A stretch of 64,000 bases of DNA from Kalmusia sp. IMI 367209. Its lineage: Eukaryota; Ascomycota; Dothideomycetes; Pleosporales; Didymosphaeriaceae. Shown one piece after another: positions 53,322 through 64,000 of this stretch. The notes under the pieces are model-generated. The model made no database searches. It had not been told where the DNA came from and saw only the letters and a program-made list of their open reading frames with translations. The stretch covers positions 4,030,001 to 4,094,000 of the forward strand of contig JAPEUQ010000001.1 in the NCBI GenBank assembly GCA_027946365.1. Reading direction: 5' to 3'. Made by a program: the position numbers and the translations under genes. How positions within the stretch are numbered: the stretch's first letter is position 1; every line of letters begins with the position of its first letter.

Positions 53322-54885
53322 CCGATACCTGTCGATGTCACTATAACCACCCCGCGCTCCATTTGATATCGGACTTGTACACTCTTTACCACTGTCCGCG
53401 TCTGGGAAGCAGGGATTCCCTTTCTTCTGTACTATATTATACTCATGACTTGTCCGCCGCCTTCCCGGAAGAGTTGGTGTTATACGGCGTTTGGTTTCAG
53501 GATCGGAGCGTTGGGCCGCGTTGTTTTGCCAGGTTGGCACTCCCGCTGTGGGGGGCAATATGCGCGCAATGCGGGACGAACGGGCGGCTTCGACCCGCAT
53601 ACTCCTTTCGGACAGCACACGTGCGGCACGTCGAATCAATCAGCCGAAGTACGAAGATCTTGCATCTGCCGAATTTACAGCGGAGCGACTTCCACGTCAC
53701 AACCAACGCCTCGGCACATCGGCACAGTAAAAGTTATTCGCTGGTCGTACGATCAACTCGTCTTGCCTGGTCCCCCATCTCCGCCTGCACGCACCATTGT
53801 CGTTTTCTGTCTGCGAAGAATTAGGCGGACATTTCCTTTTGTCACATTATCTGGTATCCCCGCACTATATACCCCACGTCTTCCACCGTTTCTTTTACCA
53901 CATATTGGGATTAATCGTTCTTCTCGGCGTTACTATCGGATACAGCAACAGCGACATCACATTTGGGGGAACATGCATAGACTCGGGATCATTGACTTTC
54001 ATCAGAGCTTCGTTGCTCGCTCGTTTGATACCACCCGCTACCGGAGCAGAGCTTCGCTCATTCAAAATCCTTTTCCTTTTTTGGTATTTTCTTTAGTCTG
54101 TTCTGCGAAGCGGATATCATACTTCACGAAGCCATGAACCTGGGTCGCGCATATTAATTTTACATGCGTAAAGTTTGTTATGGGTACCTTGGGTGGCTAT
54201 TCGTTGATTTGACTCATTTGTTCTTAGTGCTATTTCGTTTCTGATGTAGCGGGCATCCTCGTCTTTTAGCGATATTTGTTTCGGTTTTTCTTCTTCGATT
54301 CAATTCGACGACCGCCTTGATGGGGTCTTTAGGGTTAACCAGGTCGCTGACTGGGCGAAGTCGGACCGGTGGCGAAAAGTAGGGATATAGATGGAATGAT
54401 ACCATGGCCATACATCGAGATGATGTTTGGATCAATTTCGTGCGCGTTGTACGCGCTGAAACCACACAACGTTGTTACTTGTTGTTTACTCTGAGTGGTG
54501 CTTGTGTCGCGTGTTACGTCCCACCTACGCAAGGCTGGTTGCGGTTACGGTTACCTACTTTGCCTTTCCCTTTACGACGCATACATGCACGCGGCGCAAC
54601 CCTTGACTGTTCGCCTCACTTCAGCTTACCACCCGTCGTCCCTCGTCCCTCGTCCCGCCTCTCGTTCTCAACACATTCAACGAGAAGAAAAAAAAAAGAC
54701 GCACCTACAGCATGGCTAGACCCGCCCCATTGGTTCACCACCAACACCGGCAGATCACCACGCTCCGCACCCGTCGTAGCGGCGCCCAGCCGCACTTCCC
54801 CCCGCTCAGCCAAACGCCACCGAGCGGTGACGCGCAACAGCTGCACGGACGGCGCTCGGGGGCCACTGCTTGCTTTTTCTTGAGG

Positions 54886-54918
54886 GATTGCATTGGATTG
54901 CATTGGATTGGCCATTGG
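54886..54918. promoter_or_regulatory. Tandem ATTGG (CCAAT-box) cluster
   Basis: A ten-base unit GATTGCATTG is repeated two and a half times. Together with the next bases this puts four ATTGG pentamers (54892, 54902, 54907, 54914) within 27 bases. ATTGG is the complement of the CCAAT site bound by the fungal Hap complex. No nearby gene can be assigned. Confidence 0.4.
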
Positions 54919-55802
54919 GAACTGCAAGGGCCATGCCTACTATTGAGGCGATATGGCTGACGGAGGGAGGGAGGCGGGGGGGAGAAAGGGTGGTCTGATT
55001 CCCAGACCGCAGAACCAAGTACCTTGCGACGCGCGAACGAGGTACCTTGCACTGTAGGCGTGCCGTACCGTGCCGTACAAGGCAAGTACGCGCGTGTGTG
55101 CAGGGGTGAAGAGGGCGCTGGGTGAGCGTGGGCTTGAGCTCCGGGCCAATGGTTGAGGGCGGGCGCTGAGCGACGACAGAGGCAGCTGAAGATGGCTGGG
55201 GTCTGGGATGTGGAAGTGAGCGGAAGGAGAAGTGAGGTGAGAGAGGGGAGGGGGAGGGGGAAGAGGGGGCCTGGGAAACCACCAGCTGGGGGCGCAAAAG
55301 ATTGCGTCGCGTCGAGCTCAGTGGAAAGTGCCGGGGGCGAAACTTAGTTCGGACGACGGTGATGGGTTGAGTGAGGCATTGCTGCTGGGTGTAGTGCAAG
55401 GTAGGACGGGGTAGCATGTTCTCACGCTTCGCATGAACATGCACTTGTCGACGTGAGAGTTAGTGCGGAATGACTGCAGGATATGCGTTCTGCTTGTGCG
55501 TGAGGTCGTCTAGTCGCTTTTGGGGGTGAAAATGCGTGCAAACACAACGATGAGTTCGCGGTACGCAAGGCCCCATTTCGCCGTGAAACCACAGCCTGTA
55601 GTTTCGGTATAAGATATGCAATATATTCCCCGCAAGCAGCAAAAAGAGCGAGCCGCGTCCCGAGAATTGAACAGCTTGAATAGGCGCGAGGGTAACGCAT
55701 TTTGGCGCCATGTAGCGAGTACGACATGTTCGGATGTCGTACAGCACAGCATGCATGCGGGCGCGGTATTCGCTGGCCCTGGTCTGGAGTCTCGTCCGCT
55801 GT

Positions 55803-55832
55803 ACACACACACACAAACACACACACACACAC
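55803..55832. repeat. Interrupted (AC)n microsatellite
   Basis: A 30-base AC tract with one AA interruption, in noncoding DNA. Confidence 0.85.
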
Positions 55833-58761
55833 GTCCCTCCGCCTCAATCGGCCGCTCTCGTATCAAGCTTAGACCACCGGTGAAGAAGGTTCTAGTCTGT
55901 CGCACCGCAGGCTGTCCTGGAAAGAGCGAGGTGCATGGTAAGCTGTGCATGGGCTCGTGCCTCCAGCTCAATCTGGGGAACGCGAGGTCGCACGACAGAC
56001 GCGGTGACATGGGTTTCGTGTGGCTTCGGATTATTGACGCGAGGTGGAGACATGCTGTGTGTCATGGAGGATTCGAGTCGAAAAATGCGGGGCGTAAAAG
56101 ACGTTGGCGAGGGGTCGAGATCAGATCGTATTACACGACATTGATCGGTGAAGTCGCTGCGGCGCACAAGCCGGGATCCAGTTTGAGTTTGAATTGAGGC
56201 GGTGAGAAGAAGACTCGCTGCAGGGGCCAAATAGCGCAGTAAAGGAAGCCGCTGGGCTTTTGTATGTACGGTGAATGTGAATAGAAACATGCAGTGGCGC
56301 GTGTAAGGCGGGCTCGAAGGATCGTGTTGCATCCGTGCACCGATGTGATTGCGCTGCCTTACGTGCAGAACCATGTGAGTAAGAATGTGCTTCGCCTCCC
56401 GTCGTACTCCGAATTGCGGAGTATTCTTACGCGGAGAAGAGCGTGGCTCATGTCGGTCATAGGGCATGCCGTGTGAGTTGGCTGCGACAATTTGCTCCTG
56501 GAGGAAGCAGATGGCGCCAGCGTGTACCATTGGCAAATCTCCATGTCAATTGGAAAGCCGAAAATAGCCGCCGTGTGTCCTATCAGCAATGACTGAACAA
56601 TCAAGCGCTGTGATGACGTTGATTTTAGCTCTGTTACACCTGCAGTAATTGACATCTATAGCCTACTGCTGTGCTCAGCGGCGACGGCTAGCCTGCCTTG
56701 TACAAAAACTTCCGGTGAGGGAGTTCTGGTTCCCTGGGTGCTGTTTGTGCACAATACCTTTTTCGTCGAGGAATGAGATCAGAATCAGAGGCGGCGGCTT
56801 GAAAGCTAAGTGCCACCCATCCGCAGTCATGCTGCATGTCATTATTGATTCGAAGGATCTACAAAGTGAAGCTGACGCTCGTAGGAAGAAGGTGTGGTTC
56901 AGTCTCAGCTAGGCTTCGCTTATTTACGAGAAATAGGAACGTCTCAGAGTCACTGCTTCGCCGTATGCAGTGTGACTATCTGCAGGAGCGGGATGGATTG
57001 AGGCGATCATGTCTCCCTGGAATATGTTACCTTGCGTTTGACATTGTGTGAACTGTACTGCTACGAGTCATACAGGATCACCCTATCATTCTGATATTGG
57101 CACGGGATTCTCATCATCCAAATTGCTCGATCGTACCTGTTCATGCGCGCGGCGCGGCAGGCGCCCAAGGATCAAAGTCACGCGCAGGCTCTCATCATTG
57201 CTGGCACCTTCATCCAGCTCCTTCGGGGCTCAGAGCTAGATAATAGGCAGGGATGCTGTGGAGCGGATCTTGCGGCATCCAGAATAAGTTTCTGTATGAG
57301 TTTGTAAGAGGTGTGGGAGTGCCCCGCGATGATTGGCTAGCGGACGAAAGGTGTGGTAGTTAGTGTAAACGTGGCATCGCGGGAGCGTTGAATTGCGTGC
57401 ACGATCTTCAATTAACAAGCCATCTAGCCCCACTCTGAATCAGGTGCGCTGGGGTTCGATAGTGCGAGAAGAGGGCAAGAAAACGACAGTAAGGCGAGCA
57501 TAGCACAAGCGAAGAGTAATGCGTTTGGCCACCCTAGGTTAGCCGAAAAGGAACGAACAGCTGCAACCTCATATCAATGCCGCGAATATGCACCACACTC
57601 GGGTCAGCTAGAGCGCCAGGATTGGTCAATGTGCCCGACTCCAAATAGCGTCCAGCTGCACCTGTGACGCGGTCTACGCGATCAATATCGCAAAGCAAGC
57701 GTGACCTGAACATATCGATAACGCAGGCTCGCGCGGTCTGGCCGTATATACAATACTTTAAGCTTGCATAGAGGTTGTCCGAAGGGGTTGGCGTTGTATC
57801 GCGTACTCCGCAGTTCCCACACATTCTATACGTGAGGACGCTCAGTTGCTTTTCTATGATATGAGGTCCATTTATACTTCTAGCCAGGCTGTTGGCAGGT
57901 TCATCCGTTTGGACGGCGCCGCACACCAGCCAGCAGGTTCGGGGAGACGGGGGGCCAACCGGTGGTGGATGGCAATATGCTTTTTTCGGGTCGAAGGGAC
58001 GGCGGAATTGGATTGGCGGGCGGCATCCTTGCCGAGCGTTACGCTCCGAAGTAATTCGGACCGAGCCGAGAGGGTAATCCTTCGGCACGGAAGACCAGAG
58101 GCAGGACGCAAGGCTGAGCACACGTGATCTGAACCCTGCGGATGACCAGAATCTGGCGGACATGTCCACTTCTTCGAGCTTTGATGGCTGAGGCTTGACG
58201 AGTAGTGCTTAGGTAGCTCCTGCTGTTCTTTGCCTAGGTAGACCGTTCTGTGCCCTCTTTAGTCCACCTCATCGTTGCCCGAATACATTGCAAAAATTAT
58301 AAAGGCCTACTAGGTCCAGACAGCATATACCTTGGAGACTTCTGGAGGTTAGCGAGACTTGAGAGCGGGTTGAAAAACACAACAAAAAAATGTATCAAAA
58401 TGTGATGATAGGCAATAGTCGTCGTGCGGTGCAGCCTTAAGAGATTTGGACATGGTGGACCCTGAGAGAAGAGGTACATAGATATATGGGGCGGGCGCTC
58501 GTGCCCGCCAAGACCTAAGCTCCGACAGCCGACTGAATTGCGGCAGCCCACTTCGTCAACAGACAATCTTTCGTCGCCACACCACGTCCACCGCGCGCAA
58601 ACTTATCGCGCTCCCCATGTTCCCCCAAGAGATGGCGTAAGCAACCACACTCATAAACATCTCACAAATACCATCCGCCAGCAGAGCCTGGCCACGCACC
58701 CGCTGTTTGACCACATAAAATTCCACACACTGCTCCCTCCGGTGGACGCGGCTCAACAGTT

Positions 58762-61700
58762 ATGGAGGGCGCCTTTACGCACATGGGCAACCACCTGGTG
58801 TCCGACTCTGCCGCCACCATCAATGCCGGCGCCGGCGACGACGAGAGCATCCTGGACGGTGATCTCTCCCGTGGCATGACAACCTCAAGAAGGCGCCGCA
58901 TGGACGATGAAGAGACGGAAATGTACGATGATGACGACGATATCGAGAGCATGGTCAGCATGCCCGTAGATGGTCGAAATGGCAAGGCAGGCGTCAAACA
59001 AGAGGAGGAGGTCGAGCTCCCCGCACATGCGTGCGCGTAAGTAGAGAGGCCCTCGCCCTGGATGAAGCTAAGCGCTGGTAGATATTGCGGCATCCACAAC
59101 GCCGGTAGCGTCGTCAAGTGCCTGGCCTGCAATAAGTGGTTCTGCAGCGCCCGTGGCAACACGTCGTCCTCGCATATCATCAACCACCTCGTTCGCGCCC
59201 GCCACAAGGAAGTGCAGCTGCACCCACTCTCCTCGCTCGGCGATACCATCCTCGAATGTTACAACTGCGGTACCAAGAACGTCTTTCTGCTAGGTTTTAT
59301 ACCCGCCAAGTCGGACACCGTCGTGGTGCTCCTGTGCCGCCAACCTTGCGCCGCTATGCCTTCGCAAAAAGACATGAACTGGGACACGTCGCGCTGGCAG
59401 CCGCTAATCGAGGATCGCTCTTTCCTTCCCTGGCTTGTGCCTCCACCGACCGACCAGGAACAGCTTCGCGCCCGCCATCTCAGCCCGCAGATGATCGCAA
59501 AATTGGAGGAGCTGTGGAAGGACAATGCGACCGCTACCATTGCGGATTTGGAGAAAGGCGCCGGTCAAGAGGAGGTCATTGCAAAGGTGCTGCTCCGCTA
59601 TGATGATGCGTTCCAGTACCAGAACGTGTTCGGACCGCTTGTCAAGATCGAAGCCGACTACGACCGGAAGCTGAAGGAATCGCAGTCACAGGACGGGCTC
59701 GTTGTGCGCTGGGATATGGCGCTTAACAATAAGCACACTGCTAGTTTTGTCTTGCCCAAGCTTGAACTCGGCGATGTGAAGCTCGCCGTGGGCGACGAAA
59801 TGCGCTTGAGATACACGGGCGAGCTCCGTCCGCACTGGGAAGGGGTCGGCTATGTCATCAAAATTCCAAACAACCAATCCGATGAAGTTACTATCGAGTT
59901 GCGGACGAAGGGCGACCACAAGTCCGTTCCGACTGAATGCACCCACAATTTCAGCGCAGACTATGTCTGGAAGGCCACCTCATTCGACCGCATGCAGCAC
60001 GCCATGAAGACATTTGCCATTGATGAGATGAGTGTTTCAGGCTACATTTTCCACCGTCTGCTTGGCCACGAGGTTGCTGCGGCACCTATGAAGATTCAGT
60101 TACCCCGCAAATTCAGCGTCCCTGGACTACCTGAATTAAACGGCAGCCAAATCAATGCAGTCAAAAGCGTATTACAGAAGCCGTTGAGCTTGATACAAGG
60201 ACCGCCCGGTACTGGAAAGACTGTTACTTCTGCGACCATAATCTATCACTTGTGCAAGATCAACGGGGGCCCAGTCTTGGTCTGCGCTCCTTCAAACGTC
60301 GCCGTCGATCAGCTTTGCGAACGTATCCACTTGACTGGGCTGAAAACAGTGCGTGTCACCGCCAAGTCTCGCGAAGATGTTGAATCCTCGGTCAACTTTT
60401 TGTCGCTTCATGAGCAGGTCCGCATGAACGATACCAACGTGGAGTTGAACAAGCTCAACCAACTCAAAAGTGACGTCGGAGAGCTCTCGAGCCAGGACGA
60501 GAAAAAGTTCAAGCAGCTCACACGTGCTGCGGAACGCGAAATTCTCAATGCAGCCGATGTCATCTGTTGCACCTGTGTCGGCGCTGGTGATCCACGTCTG
60601 TCGAAAATGAAGTTCCGAACTGTTTTGATTGACGAATCGACGCAATCTGCGGAACCGGAATGCATGATACCACTCGTCTTGGGCTGCAAACAGGTCGTGC
60701 TGGTAGGCGACCATCAACAGCTTGGGCCTGTGATCATGAATAAGAAGGCCGCTACTGCGGGTCTCAACCAGTCTCTTTTCGAGCGATTGGTCATCCTTGG
60801 CTGTTCTCCGATCCGACTGCAGGTGCAGTATCGTATGCATCCTTGCCTTTCTGAGTTCCCCTCAAATATGTTTTATGAAGGTTCGCTGCAGAATGGTGTT
60901 ACCATGCAGGACCGCATTCGTCGCGATGTCGACTTTCCGTGGCCTGTTGGCGATAACCCCATGATGTTCTGGTCCAATATTGGCGCGGAAGAAATTTCGG
61001 CATCTGGAACATCGTACCTGAACCGTACGGAAGCTCAGAATGTGGAAAAGATTGTTACTCGCTTTTTCAAGGCTGGCGTCCTACCCGGTGACATTGGTAT
61101 CATAACGCCATATGAAGGGCAGCGCAGCTACGTTGTCAGTTCTATGCAGGCTACAGGAAGCTTCAAAAAGGAGAACTACAAAGAAGTTGAAGTTGCTTCC
61201 GTCGATGCTTTTCAGGGACGCGAAAAGGACTTCATCATTCTATCATGCGTTCGCTCCAACGACCATCAAGGCATCGGTTTCTTGAGCGACCCGCGCCGCC
61301 TCAACGTGGCTCTTACTCGAGCCAAGTATGGTCTTGTCATACTTGGCAATCCCAAAGTGCTTTCAAAGCATCCCTTGTGGCATTACCTGCTTCTACACTT
61401 CAAAGAGCGCAATTGCCTCGTGGAGGGCCCTTTGACGAATTTGCAGGTGTCACTTCTCCAATTCAGCCGGCCAAAGCAATCTTATCGCGGTCCGCAGCGT
61501 TACCAGATGGCCTACCAACATGCCAACGCAATGACTGCTGGTCGGCAACCTGCCGGTTGGAATGCCAACAAGCGTCAAGAATACAACGATAATGGCTCCA
61601 TTGTTGGATACATACCCGATGATGTCTCCTCGGTCCATTCTTCAGCCCTTGGTGGTGGTGGTATCAACGTTCCTTCCAACTACCCTCCTATGTTCTCCAA

Positions 61701-62061
61701 CTTCCAAGACAGTTGGCCTTTGCCTGGCCGCAATGGCGCCCATAAGGGTAAGAACGGCACTCCTAGCATCGCTGGCGAATCGGTCGCTGCTAGTGAGATG
61801 ACAGATACAAGGAGCAGCATTGCCGATAGTCCCGGTGGTATCAGCTTAACTGGCTTGAGCTTGAACGAGTACAACAAGCCAACGTCTCTGAGCCAGTCTG
61901 ATCGCTTGAACCGATTTGTAGAATCTACCCGACGTAACGAAAATGTTCCTGGTGGCTTTCCCGGCACCCGCGGACTTCGAGGCGGACTCGATGATGACGA
62001 CGCTAGGAGCGTCTCTACGGCGTTTGCCAGCCAAATCGGCGGTCCCGCGAACTATGACTGA
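58762..62061 (+). CDS. upf1: Upf1/Nam7 RNA helicase of nonsense-mediated mRNA decay
   Basis: Exons 58762-59036 and 59082-62061 around a 45-nt intron; 1084 residues. Upf1 is the ATP-driven superfamily 1 helicase that binds terminating ribosomes with Upf2/Upf3 and triggers decay. An acidic N-terminus ([12 protein letters not shown]) leads into the Cys/His domain, whose first knuckle HACAYCGIHN spans the splice junction and is completed by CLACNKWFC and [14 protein letters not shown]. Helicase motifs: [94 protein letters not shown]. The C-terminal 190 residues are Gly/Ser/Asn-rich with SQ-type sites. The ATG at 58762 is the first in frame. Just upstream, a conserved-looking stretch LFDHIKFHTLLPPVDAA lies in another frame (58694-58757), so the true N-terminus may be longer. 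Confidence 0.96.
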
Positions 62062-62782
62062 TTGCGTTACAGCATCTCTATATCCTAGGATTGTGTCTCC
62101 AGTACTGATTAAACCTATACTGTCACTGATGTGAGCACATTCGCTCTTCGCCGGACTGTTTCTGGAAGCTTGTCTCGGCCACATTTTAGATGGGGCAACA
62201 TCAGGCACCCAATCCAAGAGAAGTCGTCTCACAATTTTGTATCGACACTGCAGACAGCTCAATCAGCAGCTTGTACGACAGCATGTCCAACTCACGGGTG
62301 CCCGCTTGGGACTTTAGGTGGCTCAGCTTGTCTCGTCCATGCGAGAAGATGAAGGAAAGCCAGGTACTCGTCGCTATGGTATACTGGGTTAGCCTCAGTT
62401 GCCATGATTCCATGTCAACTCGAACATGCAAACAATCACCGCACTAGGCCGAAGCAATGTCTCTCCGCTATGGTGCTCGGAAACTGCGTTCGAAGGGCGC
62501 TATTCGGTCGCTATTGGCGAGTTCATGCGTGTCAGCATCGTGCTTTGGGGCCTGTGAGCTAGTGGTCTTCTTACTACGTCTTTGTTGAAAGCGCCTAAAA
62601 AAGTTAGAAAATCATACTTGTGTTGCGTTCCCTTTCATCCTTCGATATCCATGAAATGCTCTGAGCATGCTTACCAACCTCATGTGCACGCCAATTATCT
62701 GGGCGTCAGGGTGTTTGTACAACACTGCGCCTTCTGACACCGCCATTGTCTCTGCTCTGTATGCTAATGCCAACATTCTGCC
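62062..62782. other. Intergenic region after UPF1
   Basis: 3' region of UPF1 and leader of the next gene. No gene, RNA or repeat is supported. Confidence 0.5.
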
Positions 62783-63808
62783 ATGATGTCTGCAAGTAAC
62801 AACGCTGACGAGATCTCTCGGGAACAGCTCGTCCTATACAATGATCCACGCGAGCGCCTGCAAGCATGCCCCACCGGCTCCAAGTTTCTGGGCCTGCCTT
62901 GCGAGCTACGACAATTGGTGAGTGATTCAGAGATGCATATTGCACACGTAGACGAGGCTTACCATTAGCAGGTGAGTTGGCTCAGGTAGAACTATAGTAT
63001 GAGCGCCTACTCATCATTTCCTCACTCAATAAATATACAGCTACGTCGTGGGTGACAACCGCGCCAAATTTCCAATCTTCGTCTTAAACCTGTACTCAGA
63101 GCCGTACGTAGCAAAGATACGATCATCGCCTGCATCATGGACCGAAGTTTCCGGAATCCTAGGTGTCAACCCTCAAGTACACTCAGAGGCGTTAGACGCA
63201 ATGTACAAAGGGAACACCTTCTGTATTGAACTCGATGGTAGCAACAGGTCCGACCTCATGAAGAAAGGTATCAAGGATGATTACATCACGTGACTCTCGA
63301 TATGTATTAGTGTGGAGGGGATTGTTTTGTATGACAGGAATTTTTACGATTTCTTGCGTGCAACGAAGAGTTTGCGTAAGGTCAACCTTTGTGTTCAGAT
63401 CAAACATGGTAAGATGGACCCTGAGTATGTGCCTAATATCATTGATCTCATGGCCAGAATTTTATAGAGTAATAACGTTGATTCTAGTTTTTTCAACCTA
63501 TTAAACTTCTGGCGCTTTGGGTAAGGACATAATGTTGTAAATTTATTGAAAGCGGACTAGAAATGTGATAGACTCAGCAACAGGCACACAGATACCATCG
63601 CGCATCATATAAATTAATGATGGACCGGTTCGTGCTTGCTTTGTCGGGATTTGTGGACATTGAGGTTGGGTTTAAGCTGGGCTATGAGGAGCAAGATTGG
63701 GTTCTCGATGAGAACGGACTCAACGCCGTCTACTATAGATCTTTTAATAAGCCCAAGCCCAAAAGAGGTGCGGAAGTCCTAAGAGAAGGCGAAAACTACA
63801 GATGCTGA
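62783..63808 (+). pseudogene. Decayed multi-exon gene, possibly of the fungal 2EXR/F-box-like class
   Basis: A first exon from 62783 (reading CPTGSKFLGLPCELRQL) ends at a GTGAGT donor. After a region with several intron-like signals, coding-like sequence resumes at about 63043 (YVVGDNRAKFPIFVLNLY, GVNPQVHSEALDAMYKGNTF). FLxLPxELR... followed by NxQVHSEAL is the pattern of a large fungal family of 2EXR/F-box-like proteins of unknown function. The frame then meets TGA at 63291-63293 and continues coding-like (DRNFYDFLRATKSLRKVNL) to TAG at 63466-63468. A last piece (RFVLALSGFVDIEVGFKLGY) ends at 63808. The junction after CELRQL lacks the expected I-Y-S codons. With two stops and one unjoinable exon, I read it as a pseudogene, though heavy alternative splicing or assembly errors could mimic this. 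Confidence 0.5.
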
Positions 63809-64000
63809 ATACGCTGTCCACTGATAGTAGCAATTTGTCAACCGGTCGGTCTAGTCTCTCCGGTGCTTAGGGCCTATACGGTTTATGTTAGAAGGAGCTC
63901 CCTCGAGTTGCTGGAAACAGGCTAAGTAGATGCAAGCTATACTGGAAAAAATCTCAATCGCGCTTTTCAATGTGCTCCAAAATAGATCAGGCCGAGGGCC
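63809..64000. other. Window end, nothing seen
   Basis: The final 190 bases carry no supportable feature. Confidence 0.5.

Larger units (their letters stand above)
53322..58761. other. Large intergenic region between PLC and UPF1
   Basis: About 5.4 kb without a supportable gene. Long frames on either strand (for example 54806-55444 and 55892-56536, minus) are low-complexity or Arg/Ser-rich with no domain. It includes a CCAAT cluster (54892-54918), an AC-rich microsatellite (55803-55832) and the UPF1 leader. A noncoding transcript cannot be excluded. Confidence 0.4.

Noticed and set aside
54806..56536. Long minus-strand frames between PLC and UPF1
   Set aside because: Arg/Ser/Pro-rich and partly made of AC microsatellite translation; no start context or domain.
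57436..57470. GGGGTTCGATAG, resembling a tRNA B box
   Set aside because: No matching acceptor stem, anticodon arm or A box at the right distance on either side.

Overview
The window reads as nuclear DNA of a filamentous ascomycete (Pezizomycotina; Dothideomycetes is my best guess from protein style, not proven). The evidence is many short introns (about 45-140 nt) with GTRNGY donors, CTAAC/CTGAC branch sites close to the acceptor and YAG ends. Genes lie on both strands without operons. It encodes a full set of fungal eukaryotic proteins: Rrd1, Use1, Bud32, PLC and Upf1.

Layout. 0-16 kb: the end of a membrane protein, a PP2A activator (Rrd1/PTPA), a glutathione peroxidase with a possible alternative mitochondrial start, a many-exon C2H2 zinc-finger regulator, a small stress-promoter protein, the ER SNARE Use1, an Smr-domain protein ending in a CaaX box, and a coiled-coil hypothetical. 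17-24 kb: a secreted GH31 alpha-glucosidase (agdC type), a small membrane protein with E/R-rich repeats, and a divergent nuclear-looking protein with a SUMO-interaction-like motif. 24-30.6 kb: a gene-poor stretch holding a decayed ORF, then a GC-rich upstream region. 30.6-38 kb: a disordered Q/P/S-rich protein, the Bud32 kinase, a small membrane protein with a CaaX end, and a PEP mutase/isocitrate lyase superfamily enzyme. 38.3 kb: a tRNA-Asp(GTC) gene. 41-47 kb: a mitochondrial HAD hydrolase (CECR5 type) with a 1-nt frameshift, and a conserved fungal hypothetical. 50-64 kb: a delta-type phosphoinositide phospholipase C, the NMD helicase Upf1, and a decayed multi-exon gene.

The genes do not form one pathway; most are housekeeping. 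The most unusual feature is the tRNA-Asp gene. Besides the normal anticodon-loop intron it carries a 51-nt insertion in the T arm with the hallmarks of a spliceosomal intron (GTACGT donor, CTAAC branch, AG acceptor). Removing it restores a perfect T arm, and the insertion stops exactly at the B box, which stays intact. Three conserved genes (Bud32, the HAD hydrolase, Upf1) show apparent 1-nt frame breaks, two of them at C/G runs, so assembly indels should be considered.

Exon coordinates are given in each entry. They were derived by hand from frame, splice motifs and family conservation.
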